DNA of 6,348 nt from RGVD01 sp040403075 (GCA_040403075.1 JBBALJ010000139.1:1-6348); one strand, 5' to 3'. Shown: positions 1 to 6,348, counted from the stretch's first letter. Notes: generated by a model from the sequence alone, not told the origin. Numbers and translations are program-made.

Positions 1-596
1 TTTGATTTACCTGTAGTACCTATAGCATAAACTGCCACTTGAGGAGTAGCTGCTCCATCATAAATATTACAATTTGTAAATGAATTACTGTCATTACCAG
101 TTGTAAAATTAGTGGTTCCAATTTGGATGGTTCCAGCAGTAAATGTAAAAGTTGAATTCGAGTATGATTGTGCTGAACCTTGGATACTAGTATATTTAAC
201 ACTATTGTAACTTGCATCATTCACAAAATTCAAGGTGTAGCCTGTAATAGTACTATTGTTATAAATGTTTAGTATATTAGTAGATCCTACACCACCAGCT
301 CTTCCATCAATTGTGTAATAACTTCCGCGGTCAAAGTTGAAAATTCCAGTTGTGTTTGATGCTCCAATACTAACTCCTCCTGAAGTTACTGAAGGACGCA
401 TGGTGATATTATTAGTGGCACTTGCGCCAACTATAGCGCCAAAAGTAATTGGGAAAGTTTCAGTTGAAGCTGTATAACTAGCATCAATTAGTTCTAAAAC
501 TACTGGACCTGTAATACCTCTTAAATTTAAATCATTTGCTGCAGCTGTTATTGTAGGATAATCATAAGATGCTGAAGTTCCTACTCGGTATGTTCC
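1..596 (-). other. Beta-helix module 3, start only, cut by window edge
   Basis: Residues 1867-2064. It opens G-T-Y-R-V-G, then Y-D-Y-P-T-I-T-A-A-A-N-D-L-N at 1877-1890, G-P-V-V-L-E-L at 1896-1902 and E-T-F-P-I-T-F at 1912-1918. Y-Y-T-I-D-G and N-I-L-N-I-Y-N-N-S-T-I then start the helix, and N-S-F-T-N-C-N-I-Y-D is the last clear rung. The opening is an uninterrupted version of the module 2 opening. The frame is still open at base 1, so the rest of this module, any further modules and the C-terminal region lie outside the window. Confidence 0.75.
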
Positions 597-3500
597 GGCA
601 GTAACTGGAGGGCCAACTATGATATAGGAATTTGGTCTTGAAGGTGCTGATGTAATTGAAGAAACACTGGTCCCTACAAAACCTGTTGAAGGGTTAGAAG
701 CCAAATAACCATTGTTGTCTTGAGCCACAACGAAATACTGAATCACATCATTGATAGCAGGGGCAGATTGTAATAAAGAAACATCTATTGTCATCGTAAA
801 TGGAGAGGTGGTAGATGTTGTTTGAACATATTTCCAACCATTACCCGTATTGTCATTTGTTACACCAAATACATTTGCGTCAGTAGATTTTTTGAAGTAA
901 ATGATAGGAGAGGCAGTGGTCATATTAACTCCTGAATTAGTTGTTCCTACATCAACTATACTAGCTGAAATAGTTTGCGATCCTGTGCTTTGGGTATTAT
1001 TAATATTAGTATATGTAATGTTTGGAGCAGATTCGTCAGCTCCTGATTCATATGCTCCCATAGCAGGTGTGGTCACACTTCTGGTGTTACCTAAAAAGTC
1101 AATTGTTTGACCTGAAATTGGAGTACCTGCAGTTAAAATAGAAGCCCCTAATGAAGGTTTTAAATTAGCAGCTCCATTGAAAGTTGGGTCCGAAGCTAAT
1201 GAATTGACATTTTGTGTAAATCCTGTTTGGATACCTGCTAGGTTGGTTCTATCAGAAGTTAAGAAACCTAATACACCATGAACTCCCGAAACAAAATAAT
1301 CATTATAATTATTGGTTGTATAGGCGGTTGTGGCTGCTACCGAATATATAGCATATGATTTAGCCAAAGCACCCAAAGCTGTATTAGTTTGAGAATTGCT
1401 AAATACATTGTTTCTCATATCTAAAGTTGTAACCGCTGAACCGATATAAACTGCTGTTGTTAATATAGCGTTTGTAGATGTGTTGTTATAATAACTGCCT
1501 GTTAGATTAACAGAATTGTAATACAATTTAACACCACCTGTAGCATTCGTTAAATCACCTCCTGGATTACCACCAATGGCAATACCAATTGATGAAGAAA
1601 ACCCAAAAGCACCATTATAGAATGATGATGAATTTACACCTGCAATACCTGAAATTACATTGTTGCTAACAGTTAAATTACTTGTTGCGCTTGATGCTCC
1701 AATTGAAATACCTCTAACACCTGAACCACTCAAAATGGCAGATTCTACTCTAAGTATATTGTTTCTTGTAATAGTTGATGATACAAAACCAGCCTCGATA
1801 GAAATTCCAATAGGAGTGTTTGGTTGGAAATTTTGAGCCAAAGTATTATCTCTATTATATATATCAATAGTATTTAAAGATATAGTTGAATTAAGAGAAT
1901 TACCAACCTTGATAGCCATTGGTGTAAAGTTTGAATTGATGGTAATGGTATTGTTTGTTACCAATAAATTATCATTTCCACCAGCAGTTGTACTTGCAGT
2001 TCCAATCGCATAAATGCCATAATTAGTATTTGTGATAATGTTGTTTTGAATACTTAAATTATCATTATCTGCACCTGTGGTACCTATTGTAGTTCCACCT
2101 GCACAAATAGCGTAATTGGCTTGGTCTGCTGTGCCATTTGAGATATTTATATTTTTGATGGTATTGTTAGTTGCACCAGCACCTGTTCCTAAACTTGAAA
2201 CTTGGATAACCGCTGTAGATGCGCCTGTATTGGTATTACTAATGCTAAGATCTCTTGAACTAGAACCATTATTTGAACCATCAATAGTTACATAATCAGC
2301 ACCAATTAAATTGATGATAGTAGTAGCAGATGAACCAGTAATATTGGTTGTAATACCTGTATTTGGTTTAATTGTTATGGTGTTCGTTGCCGACATACCT
2401 GCAATCACAGGTATTACTATTGGATATGTTTCGCAAGCACTATTGTAACTTGATCCTAAAACAAAACTTGAAGCAGCAGCCATGGCTTTACCAGTAGAAA
2501 TATTTACGGTAAAAGTGGCTCCAGTACCTGTATTGTTATTTAATATCACACTTGGATTTGAAGAATATCCAACACCATTGTTTGTAATATTAACTCTTGT
2601 TATTGAACCAGTAATAGGGTCAATGGTTGCAGTAGCAGTAGCACCTATACCACCACCACCAATGATGCTCACAGTTGGAGCAACAGTATAACCAGTTCCA
2701 CCATTGGTAACATACACCGATCTAACTTGTCCAGGGGTTACATCTGCAAAGGCATCAGATAAAGTCATATAATCTGCACCACTTGCTAAATTACCATTAC
2801 CACCAATATTGTATGTACCGCTGAATGATGATAAGATATTATATGATGAAGGCGAACTTGGTGGGTTGCCAGCATAAGGTGGGTTTGCACTTAGGCTTGA
2901 TGAACCTGCAGATGGACTTGCTGATAGATTTCCAACATTATCTTGAGCTACAAAATAGTAACTGATAATATCATTAATTGATCCGCCTCCAAATGTGAAG
3001 CTATAATTGTTTCCACTCACATAAGTTCCAACAACTGCTGTATAAGGGTTGCTTCCAGATTTCCAGTATAATACCGGAAGTCCTGTTCCCGTTTTTGGTA
3101 CTCCGCTTTTATCAGAAATTGAAGCAGTAATAGATACTGCGCTTGTTGATGATGTACTTGAAACAGGGGTGTAAACTATTGAAGGACCCGAAATGTCTTG
3201 AGAGATTAAATCTTGCTCAAATGCGCCCATGTCAGGTGCTGTTCCAAATCCATTTACTTGACCTGATTTTGGATATCCAGTTCTGATACCATTTGTGGAA
3301 TAATCGTCAATATATCCAGATATAGTTGCTCCACCACTTTCGGCTTGCGTTGCAGTAGATGCATTTAGCTTAAGGTATTGAGAACTACTTGGTGTGGTTG
3401 TATTTTGGAAATTTAAATTTTCGGAAACTGAGTTTAATTCTCTTGGACCAACGCGGGTAATGAAATCACCTATAGTCATGTCAGTAAATGTTCCGTCATT

Positions 3501-6194
3501 AAATATACCACTTGCACAATACAATAAATTATTGTTTGATGTGCTAGCATAATTGTTTAAAAATGATGATGTTCTTTGGAATGCATAAGAAGTCCCATTT
3601 CCAGTTGGAGTAACTAAATTAACCACCACATTATTCCTTAAGTTAAGTGAAGAAATGGTTGAACTTGAATTTGCAGTATGGTAAATACCCACCGCACCAA
3701 AATTTGTTCCAGTGCTTGTGCTTGATAAATAAATGGTATTGTTGTAAATATTATGGGTGGTTAAAGCCGCAGTAGTATTCATAAATATTCCATATACATA
3801 AGAACCAGATGCGGTTAAACCTACTGAATTGGTTTGCGAAATAAGGTTGTTATAAATATTGGTGATTGCAACTGCTGTACCTGTAGTTCCTAATAACCTA
3901 ATTCCTGAAATACTTGAACCAAACCCTATTGAATTGTTTTGAAGATTATAAATGTTGTTTCTGAAAATATTGGTAGTATCTGCGATATTATTAGATTGAA
4001 TAGTAATACCTCCAACCGCAGCGGTACCAGTACCTGCAGCTGTAGAAAGGTTTGTAATATTATTATTATAAATATTATTAAAAGTACCACCAGTTAAAAA
4101 CACAGCATAAATCGTAGGACCAACAGATGTTCCAGTTGTTCTTAGGTTAGTAAAGGTGTTTGAGTATATATTGTATCTATTGTTTGCACTTGCCAAACTT
4201 CCTGTAACTCCATAAATGGTTGGTGATGCGGTTAAATTTGTTGTTGATGTTAAATCAAAGGTGTTACCAGTAATTTCATTTCTACCTCCAGTAGCTGTAA
4301 TACCTGTCATCGTTGAAAAAGCGCCACTTGCAGTAAAACTATTGTTTGTGAAATTTTTTGCGAAGGTTGTTGGCACTACATCCGAATTAACAATTCCATT
4401 AAAAGCACCAGAGGTGCTTGTTGGACCCGTAAAGTTTACAACATTGTTTGCAATTGAAAAACTTGTCATAGTGTTGTTTGCAGAGTTACCACCATTGATG
4501 GCTGTGAATGTACCTCCAACAGAAGTTGTTCTATCTAGTGTAAAAGTATTGTTGTTTATATTTACACTTGTTACCACCACTGCTTGATGTAAAATCCCTG
4601 TTAAGGTTCCAGTTCCATTATAAGCGCCAATGCCTGAACCAAGCGTATTAAACGATACATTTAAATTGGTATGTGTAGCACTAGCAGCAATAAGATTTAC
4701 GGTTGCAAACGATGAAGTACCTTGAATACTATCGTAAACAGCTATGGTATTTCCTGTTCCTGAGGCTCCAATATTCATGTTTAAAGCAGCTACAGTAGCT
4801 TGAATTCCGATTTGTGTTCCAGAGAAAGTGGCACCGGTTGAACCCGTTCTAACAATTTTTAAATTGTTGCTCATTACATTAATAGTAGAAGTTGCTCCAC
4901 TTGGTACCGAAATACATGTTAATGCACCAGAATTACTTATTGTAGGTCCTGATGTATATGTAATTTTTGGGTTTAATAAAACAGTATTACCATTAACAGT
5001 AGAGTTTGCAGCTGCATAGGCAGCTCTAATACCTGTTAATGCAGTTGTATTAGCTAAATCTACACTACTTGAAATGATTGTTACATTGTTGTTATTACAA
5101 GTAATTGTTCCTGTAGTTAAACCAGATCCAAAATCAATACCAGTAATTAAAGTGTTAGGTTGATTATTGTTGATATTTATTATGTTATTGCTAAAGTTTG
5201 ATGTGTAGGTAACACTTGCTGGTGCAGTTCCAACTGCAGAAAAAATACCACCATAATTAATGGTTAGGTTTGAACCATTTGTAATGGTATTGAATCTCGC
5301 ACTATTACCTACCACATTTCTAAAATAGATACCTGCAGGGGTTGTTCCTGAAAAACTTACATAGGTTAAATCTGAAACTAGATTACTATTAGCAAAGGTG
5401 ATGGTATTTCCAGTGGCTGCAGAAGTACCTCCTATATCATTACCTGTTTCAAGTGTGGTTGCTGTTTGGGCTGGTGCTACAAAGTATATTCCTGTTGTAA
5501 CGCCAGAAATAGTGTTACCATAAATTTTATTATTTGAGTTTGCACCTGCTGTTGAAGTAGCTGGTCTAGAGGTGGCTGGTGCAGTTGCCGATGATGCAGT
5601 CGAAGAGAAAATACCAGTTGCATTTCTATAATACACTGGGGTTCCGCCCATAGACGAACCTAAATTTATAATATTGTTTTGAATGGTGTTATTTTGAGCG
5701 CCATTGGTTGCTGTGGCGGCAAAAAGGGCAACTCCAAATTCTGTCATTCTTTGAGCAGCTAATGGTGCATCAATATTGTTAGATGTATTTTCATTCATCA
5801 CAAAGTTTTGAATCGTAACGAAATCACAACCAATAATTTTGAAAATGGCATCTGTTTGAGCTCCAACTGTTGGTGATGCTGCGGCAAATACGGTAGATGA
5901 AGCACCGTTTATAACCACTTTATTGGTTAAAGTAGTAGTTCCTGAGAAACTAATAGAATAACCTCCTGCAGGTGCAACCTCTGAAGTCCCTGAACATGTA
6001 AGCGTAACAGGTCCCGAAAAGTTGATTGCATTATTCAAGGCATTTATTGCACTTGATAAAGACGAATAAGATGACGACAAAGCAGGAGTAGCGTTACTCG
6101 GATTTGTCACCGTCACGGTTAATTGTGCTTTTGCAGCATTCAGTCCAACAAAAAGAGCTATCAAGAAAACAATCGTTTTCATTGAAACAAACAT
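1..6194 (-). CDS. Giant secreted modular beta-helix / Ig-like repeat protein, 3' end outside window
   Basis: This minus-strand frame stays open for 2064 codons, from an ATG at 6194 to the left edge, so the true protein is longer. It begins with a signal peptide and continues as beta-helix module 1 (residues about 40-993), Ig-like domain 1 (1004-1121), beta-helix module 2 (1127-1716), Ig-like domain 2 (1723-1860) and the start of module 3 (1867 onward). Asn, Thr, Ser, Gly and Ala dominate; charged residues and Cys are scarce. Motifs such as N-N-T-I and N-I-Y-N-N recur throughout, as in right-handed parallel beta-helix proteins. The architecture resembles large Bacteroidota surface proteins exported by Sec and the type IX system. 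No catalytic motif is visible, so a structural or adhesive role is only inferred. The start at 6194 has A at -3 and -6, the context favoured in Flavobacterium; an in-frame ATG at 6182 is the alternative and gives a more standard signal peptide. No frameshift was seen. Confidence 0.93.
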   Translation of the reverse strand, partial: MFVSMKTIVFLIALFVGLNAAKAQLTVTVTNPSNATPALSSSYSSLSSAINALNNAINFSGPVTLTCSGTSEVAPAGGYSISFSGTTTLTNKVVINGASSTVFAAASPTVGAQTDAIFKIIGCDFVTIQNFVMNENTSNNIDAPLAAQRMTEFGVALFAATATNGAQNNTIQNNIINLGSSMGGTPVYYRNATGIFSSTASSATAPATSRPATSTAGANSNNKIYGNTISGVTTGIYFVAPAQTATTLETGNDIGGTSAATGNTITFANSNLVSDLTYVSFSGTTPAGIYFRNVVGNSARFNTITNGSNLTINYGGIFSAVGTAPASVTYTSNFSNNIININNNQPNTLITGIDFGSGLTTGTITCNNNNVTIISSSVDLANTTALTGIRAAYAAANSTVNGNTVLLNPKITYTSGPTISNSGALTCISVPSGATSTINVMSNNLKIVRTGSTGATFSGTQIGIQATVAALNMNIGASGTGNTIAVYDSIQGTSSFATVNLIAASATHTNLNVSFNTLGSGIGAYNGTGTLTGILHQAVVVTSVNINNNTFTLDRTTSVGGTFTAINGGNSANNTMTSFSIANNVVNFTGPTSTSGAFNGIVNSDVVPTTFAKNFTNNSFTASGAFSTMTGITATGGRNEITGNTFDLTSTTNLTASPTIYGVTGSLASANNRYNIYSNTFTNLRTTGTSVGPTIYAVFLTGGTFNNIYNNNITNLSTAAGTGTAAVGGITIQSNNIADTTNIFRNNIYNLQNNSIGFGSSISGIRLLGTTGTAVAITNIYNNLISQTNSVGLTASGSYVYGIFMNTTAALTTHNIYNNTIYLSSTSTGTNFGAVGIYHTANSSSTISSLNLRNNVVVNLVTPTGNGTSYAFQRTSSFLNNYASTSNNNLLYCASGIFNDGTFTDMTIGDFITRVGPRELNSVSENLNFQNTTTPSSSQYLKLNASTATQAESGGATISGYIDDYSTNGIRTGYPKSGQVNGFGTAPDMGAFEQDLISQDISGPSIVYTPVSSTSSTSAVSITASISDKSGVPKTGTGLPVLYWKSGSNPYTAVVGTYVSGNNYSFTFGGGSINDIISYYFVAQDNVGNLSASPSAGSSSLSANPPYAGNPPSSPSSYNILSSFSGTYNIGGNGNLASGADYMTLSDAFADVTPGQVRSVYVTNGGTGYTVAPTVSIIGGGGIGATATATIDPITGSITRVNITNNGVGYSSNPSVILNNNTGTGATFTVNISTGKAMAAASSFVLGSSYNSACETYPIVIPVIAGMSATNTITIKPNTGITTNITGSSATTIINLIGADYVTIDGSNNGSSSRDLSISNTNTGASTAVIQVSSLGTGAGATNNTIKNINISNGTADQANYAICAGGTTIGTTGADNDNLSIQNNIITNTNYGIYAIGTASTTAGGNDNLLVTNNTITINSNFTPMAIKVGNSLNSTISLNTIDIYNRDNTLAQNFQPNTPIGISIEAGFVSSTITRNNILRVESAILSGSGVRGISIGASSATSNLTVSNNVISGIAGVNSSSFYNGAFGFSSSIGIAIGGNPGGDLTNATGGVKLYYNSVNLTGSYYNNTSTNAILTTAVYIGSAVTTLDMRNNVFSNSQTNTALGALAKSYAIYSVAATTAYTTNNYNDYFVSGVHGVLGFLTSDRTNLAGIQTGFTQNVNSLASDPTFNGAANLKPSLGASILTAGTPISGQTIDFLGNTRSVTTPAMGAYESGADESAPNITYTNINNTQSTGSQTISASIVDVGTTNSGVNMTTASPIIYFKKSTDANVFGVTNDNTGNGWKYVQTTSTTSPFTMTIDVSLLQSAPAINDVIQYFVVAQDNNGYLASNPSTGFVGTSVSSITSAPSRPNSYIIVGPPVTAGTYRVGTSASYDYPTITAAANDLNLRGITGPVVLELIDASYTASTETFPITFGAIVGASATNNITMRPSVTSGGVSIGASNTTGIFNFDRGSYYTIDGRAGGVGSTNILNIYNNSTITGYTLNFVNDASYNSVKYTSIQGSAQSYSNSTFTFTAGTIQIGTTNFTTGNDSNSFTNCNIYDGAATPQVAVYAIGTTGKS
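615..1028 (-). other. Ig-like beta-sandwich domain 2
   Basis: Residues about 1723-1860, just after the GAYE closure of module 2. It starts A-P-N-I-T-Y, carries S-P-I-I-Y-F-K-K in the middle and the signature INDVIQYFVVAQDNNGY at 1814-1830, then a Ser/Thr/Pro linker ending N-S-Y-I-I-V-G. It is about 18-20 residues longer than domain 1, mostly from a loop containing N-D-N-T-G-N-G-W-K between the P-I-I-Y-F strand and the signature. Position and sequence show it is a duplicated copy of domain 1. It is probably a spacer or binding domain; no metal or sugar site can be named from sequence alone. Confidence 0.7.
1047..2816 (-). other. Beta-helix module 2 with GAYE closure
   Basis: Residues 1127-1716. 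It opens T-Y-N-I-G-G, then A-D-Y-M-T-L-S-D-A at 1140-1148, the same opening as module 3. After an inserted repeat pair (listed separately) the module resumes with E-T-Y-P-I-V-I at 1255, then G-A-D-Y-V-T-I-D-G at 1298-1306, which begins the helix. Rungs follow: LSIQNNIITN, LLVTNNTITI, TISLNTIDIY, TITRNNILRV, LTVSNNVISG, LDMRNNVFSN. The closing segment has Y-N-D-Y-F at 1630-1634, then D-P-T-F and a Gly-rich stretch, and ends T-P-A-M-G-A-Y-E at 1709-1716. This order of opening, helix and closure recurs in flavobacterial surface proteins. Function is unknown. Confidence 0.75.
2496..2726 (-). repeat. Inserted pair of N-G-x-G-Y beta repeats inside module 2
   Basis: Residues 1157-1233 hold two consecutive units of about 34 residues. 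Unit 1 reads V-Y-V-T-N-G-G-T-G-Y, then A-P-T-V-S-I-I-G-G-G-G, then G-A-T-A-T-A-T-I. Unit 2 reads V-N-I-T-N-N-G-V-G-Y, then N-P-S-V-I-L-N-N-N, then G-A-T-F-T-V-N-I. The repeat is known from other bacterial secreted and phage-associated proteins, often as strings of V-x-N-G-G-x-G-Y units. Module 3 has no such insert at this place: its D-Y-P-T-I-T-A-A opening runs straight through G-P-V-V-L-E-L to E-T-F-P-I. The Gly4 loop is encoded by four GGT codons in a row (2649-2660). Confidence 0.75.
2832..3185 (-). other. Ig-like beta-sandwich domain 1
   Basis: Residues about 1004-1121, directly after the GAFE closure of module 1. It starts S-G-P-S-I-V-Y-T-P, continues through a T/S-rich strand, an S-D-K-S-G-V turn, and P-V-L-Y-W-K. 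Its best signature is INDIISYYFVAQDNVGN at 1073-1089, then a Ser/Pro-rich linker ending S-Y-N-I-L. The alternation of strands and the Y-Y-F-V-A-Q-D-x-x-G-N end are typical of extracellular Ig-like or FN3-like spacer domains in Bacteroidota proteins. It is a duplicate of the domain at 615-1028 (11 of 17 residues identical in the signature segment). It probably acts as a spacer between helices, or in carbohydrate contact. Confidence 0.7.
3216..6077 (-). other. Beta-helix module 1 with GAFE closure
   Basis: Residues about 40-993. The module opens with a short segment (Y-S-S-L-S-S-A-I-N-A-L near 43-53, then S-G-P-V-T-L near 60-65) that matches the opening of modules 2 and 3. It continues with many rungs of the N-N-x-I type: NNTIQNNIIN, NKIYGNTISG, NNIININNN. 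Its second half is the regular repeat listed separately at 3624-4562. It closes at residues 988-993 with D-M-G-A-F-E, a motif of the (D/M)-x-G-A-(F/Y)-E kind that ends many bacterial parallel beta-helix units. It is much longer than module 2 (about 950 against 590 residues). Family membership is from pattern recognition; ligand and function are unknown. Confidence 0.75.
3624..4562 (-). repeat. Regular Asn-ladder protein repeat, ten copies of about 35 residues
   Basis: Within module 1 a motif of the form N-I-(Y/F)-x-N-x-(I/F/V) returns at residues 545, 580, 614, 639, 675, 707, 742, 779, 815 and 851. The spacings are 35, 34, 25, 36, 32, 35, 37, 36 and 36. Clear copies are NIYSNTF, NIYNNNI, NIFRNNI, NIYNNLI and NIYNNTI. 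In the last copies a second hydrophobic strand of the G-I-x type follows 22-24 residues later (I730, I765, I803, I837). This is the pattern of a stacked coil with an Asn turn and inward-facing Ile, Val and Phe. The copies are diverged in DNA, so the repeat is old or under selection at protein level. Confidence 0.75.
6126..6194 (-). other. Sec signal peptide of the giant protein
   Basis: Residues 1-23 read MFVSMK, then a hydrophobic core TIVFLIALFVG, then LNAAKA before Q24. This has the basic n-region (Lys6), a core of about 11 residues and an A-K-A ending that fits signal peptidase I. There is no lipobox Cys, so it should not be a lipoprotein. If translation starts at 6182 the peptide is 19 residues, beginning MKTIVF, which is typical of flavobacterial exported proteins. 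It implies export to the periplasm and probably onward to the surface. Confidence 0.9.
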
Positions 6195-6238
6195 CTTTTT
6201 GCTAAACAATTTTGTTTTGTTAATTGGTTCATAAAATT

Positions 6239-6275
6239 TTACTTATTTTAACAAGACGAATAAGTAATTTTTTTT
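6239..6275 (+). terminator. Perfect 9-bp inverted repeat followed by T8 on plus strand
   Basis: TTACTTATT (6239-6247) and AATAAGTAA (6259-6267) are exact reverse complements with an 11-base spacer, and eight T follow at 6268-6275. On the plus strand this has the layout of an intrinsic terminator, but the stem has only two G-C pairs and would be weak. A plus-strand transcript reaching it would be antisense to the start of the giant gene. On the minus strand the same element is a weak hairpin in the leader preceded by A8, or simply an operator-like palindrome. The symmetry is certain; the function is not. Confidence 0.35.
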
Positions 6276-6284
6276 ATTAAGATG

Positions 6285-6320
6285 CTTGTAGAATTGTGTC
6301 TACGAGGGTTTTGGCACAAT
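6285..6320 (+). other. Hairpin with possible loop pseudoknot in the leader
   Basis: CTTGTAGA (6285-6292) pairs with TCTACGAG (6299-6306) around the loop ATTGTG (6293-6298). As plus-strand RNA all eight positions pair, one of them as U-G; as minus-strand RNA that position is an A-C mismatch. The loop is fully complementary to CACAAT at 6315-6320, eight bases beyond the stem, so an H-type pseudoknot or an alternative stem is possible; with all six loop bases paired it would be strained. It could also be an overlapping palindrome bound by a protein. No known RNA family is recognised. Confidence 0.35.
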
Positions 6321-6348
6321 AAGTATTCAGAAAACAATAATTAATTAT

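Larger units (their letters stand above)
6195..6348 (-). promoter_or_regulatory. AT-rich non-coding leader of the giant gene
   Basis: These 154 bases upstream of the start hold no supportable gene on either strand. The six bases before the ATG at 6194 read AAAAAG on the minus strand, giving A at -3 and -6, which fits Flavobacterium start sites that lack a Shine-Dalgarno. For the ATG at 6182 the same A-rich run sits 12 bases upstream and the -3 and -6 bases are T and G. Two inverted repeats (listed separately) fill the middle. A transcription start cannot be placed: no clean TAnnTTTG element with a TTG at proper distance was found. The octamer TACTTATT occurs twice on the minus strand (6318-6325 and 6259-6266). 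Confidence 0.5.

Noticed and set aside
20..220. A 66-codon minus-strand open frame with many Leu, Gln and His
   Set aside because: It overlaps module 3 in a different frame. The in-frame translation there has clear beta-helix rungs; this one shows no family resemblance.
3624..4562. CRISPR-like or tandem DNA repeat array, suggested by recurring AT-rich words such as AATATTTATAA
   Set aside because: The words recur because Asn-Ile-Tyr codons recur. The DNA copies differ, spacing varies from 25 to 37 codons, and the reading frame runs through all of them.
4216..4587. A 123-codon plus-strand open frame with hydrophobic, Val/Leu-rich translation
   Set aside because: It lies wholly antisense to the continuous minus-strand frame. 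Its Val/Leu/Pro-rich composition is what the complement of Asn/Thr/Ser/Gly-rich codons gives, and it shows no domain and no convincing start region.
901..5019. Other short plus-strand open frames (901-1110, 2482-2691, 4828-5019)
   Set aside because: All are antisense shadows of the giant gene with low-complexity Val/Leu/Pro-rich translations and no supporting signals.
1..6194. Carbohydrate-active enzyme such as a pectate lyase, which often has a parallel beta-helix
   Set aside because: No cluster of Asp, Arg or Lys residues resembling a lyase or glycosidase active site was seen; the rungs are almost uncharged and low in complexity.
6240..6348. A Bacteroidota promoter (TAnnTTTG with upstream TTG) for the giant gene
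   Set aside because: The best candidates, the two TACTTATT copies and the TAAAATTT area near 6234-6242, mismatch the consensus, and no TTG was found at the right distance, so no site is called.

Overview
The window holds one gene and its upstream leader. A single reading frame on the minus strand runs without a stop codon from an ATG at 6194 down to the left edge, where the window cuts it off after 2064 codons. It encodes a very large secreted, low-complexity surface-type protein rich in Asn, Thr, Ser, Gly and Ala. The low GC, the codon use (AAT, ATT, ACA, GGT, TTA), the A-rich start region without a clear Shine-Dalgarno, and the particular modules point to the Bacteroidota, most likely a Flavobacterium-like member of the Flavobacteriia. 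This is inference from style; no marker gene is present.

Layout from the N-terminus (right to left): signal peptide (6126-6194); first and longest parallel beta-helix module (about 3216-6077), with a regular Asn-ladder repeat of about 35 residues in its second half (3624-4562), closed by a D-M-G-A-F-E motif; first Ig-like beta-sandwich (2832-3185); second beta-helix module (1047-2816), which carries an inserted pair of N-G-x-G-Y repeats (2496-2726) and closes with M-G-A-Y-E; second Ig-like domain (615-1028); start of a third beta-helix module (1-596), cut by the window edge. The protein is therefore a super-repeat of [beta-helix, GA(F/Y)E closure, Ig-like], with a period of about 720-740 residues between modules two and three.

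The C-terminus lies outside the window. By analogy with similar flavobacterial proteins it would be expected to carry a type IX secretion sorting signal, but nothing here shows it. No enzyme active site is recognisable; an adhesive, structural or glycan-binding role at the cell surface is the most reasonable guess.

The leader (6195-6348) is AT-rich and non-coding. It contains two inverted repeats. Both pair better as plus-strand RNA than as leader RNA: one is a perfect 9-bp repeat followed on the plus strand by eight T, the other an 8-bp stem whose whole 6-nt loop is complementary to a segment just beyond it. No tRNA, rRNA, CRISPR array, insertion sequence or second gene was found. Open frames on the plus strand are shadows of the large gene.
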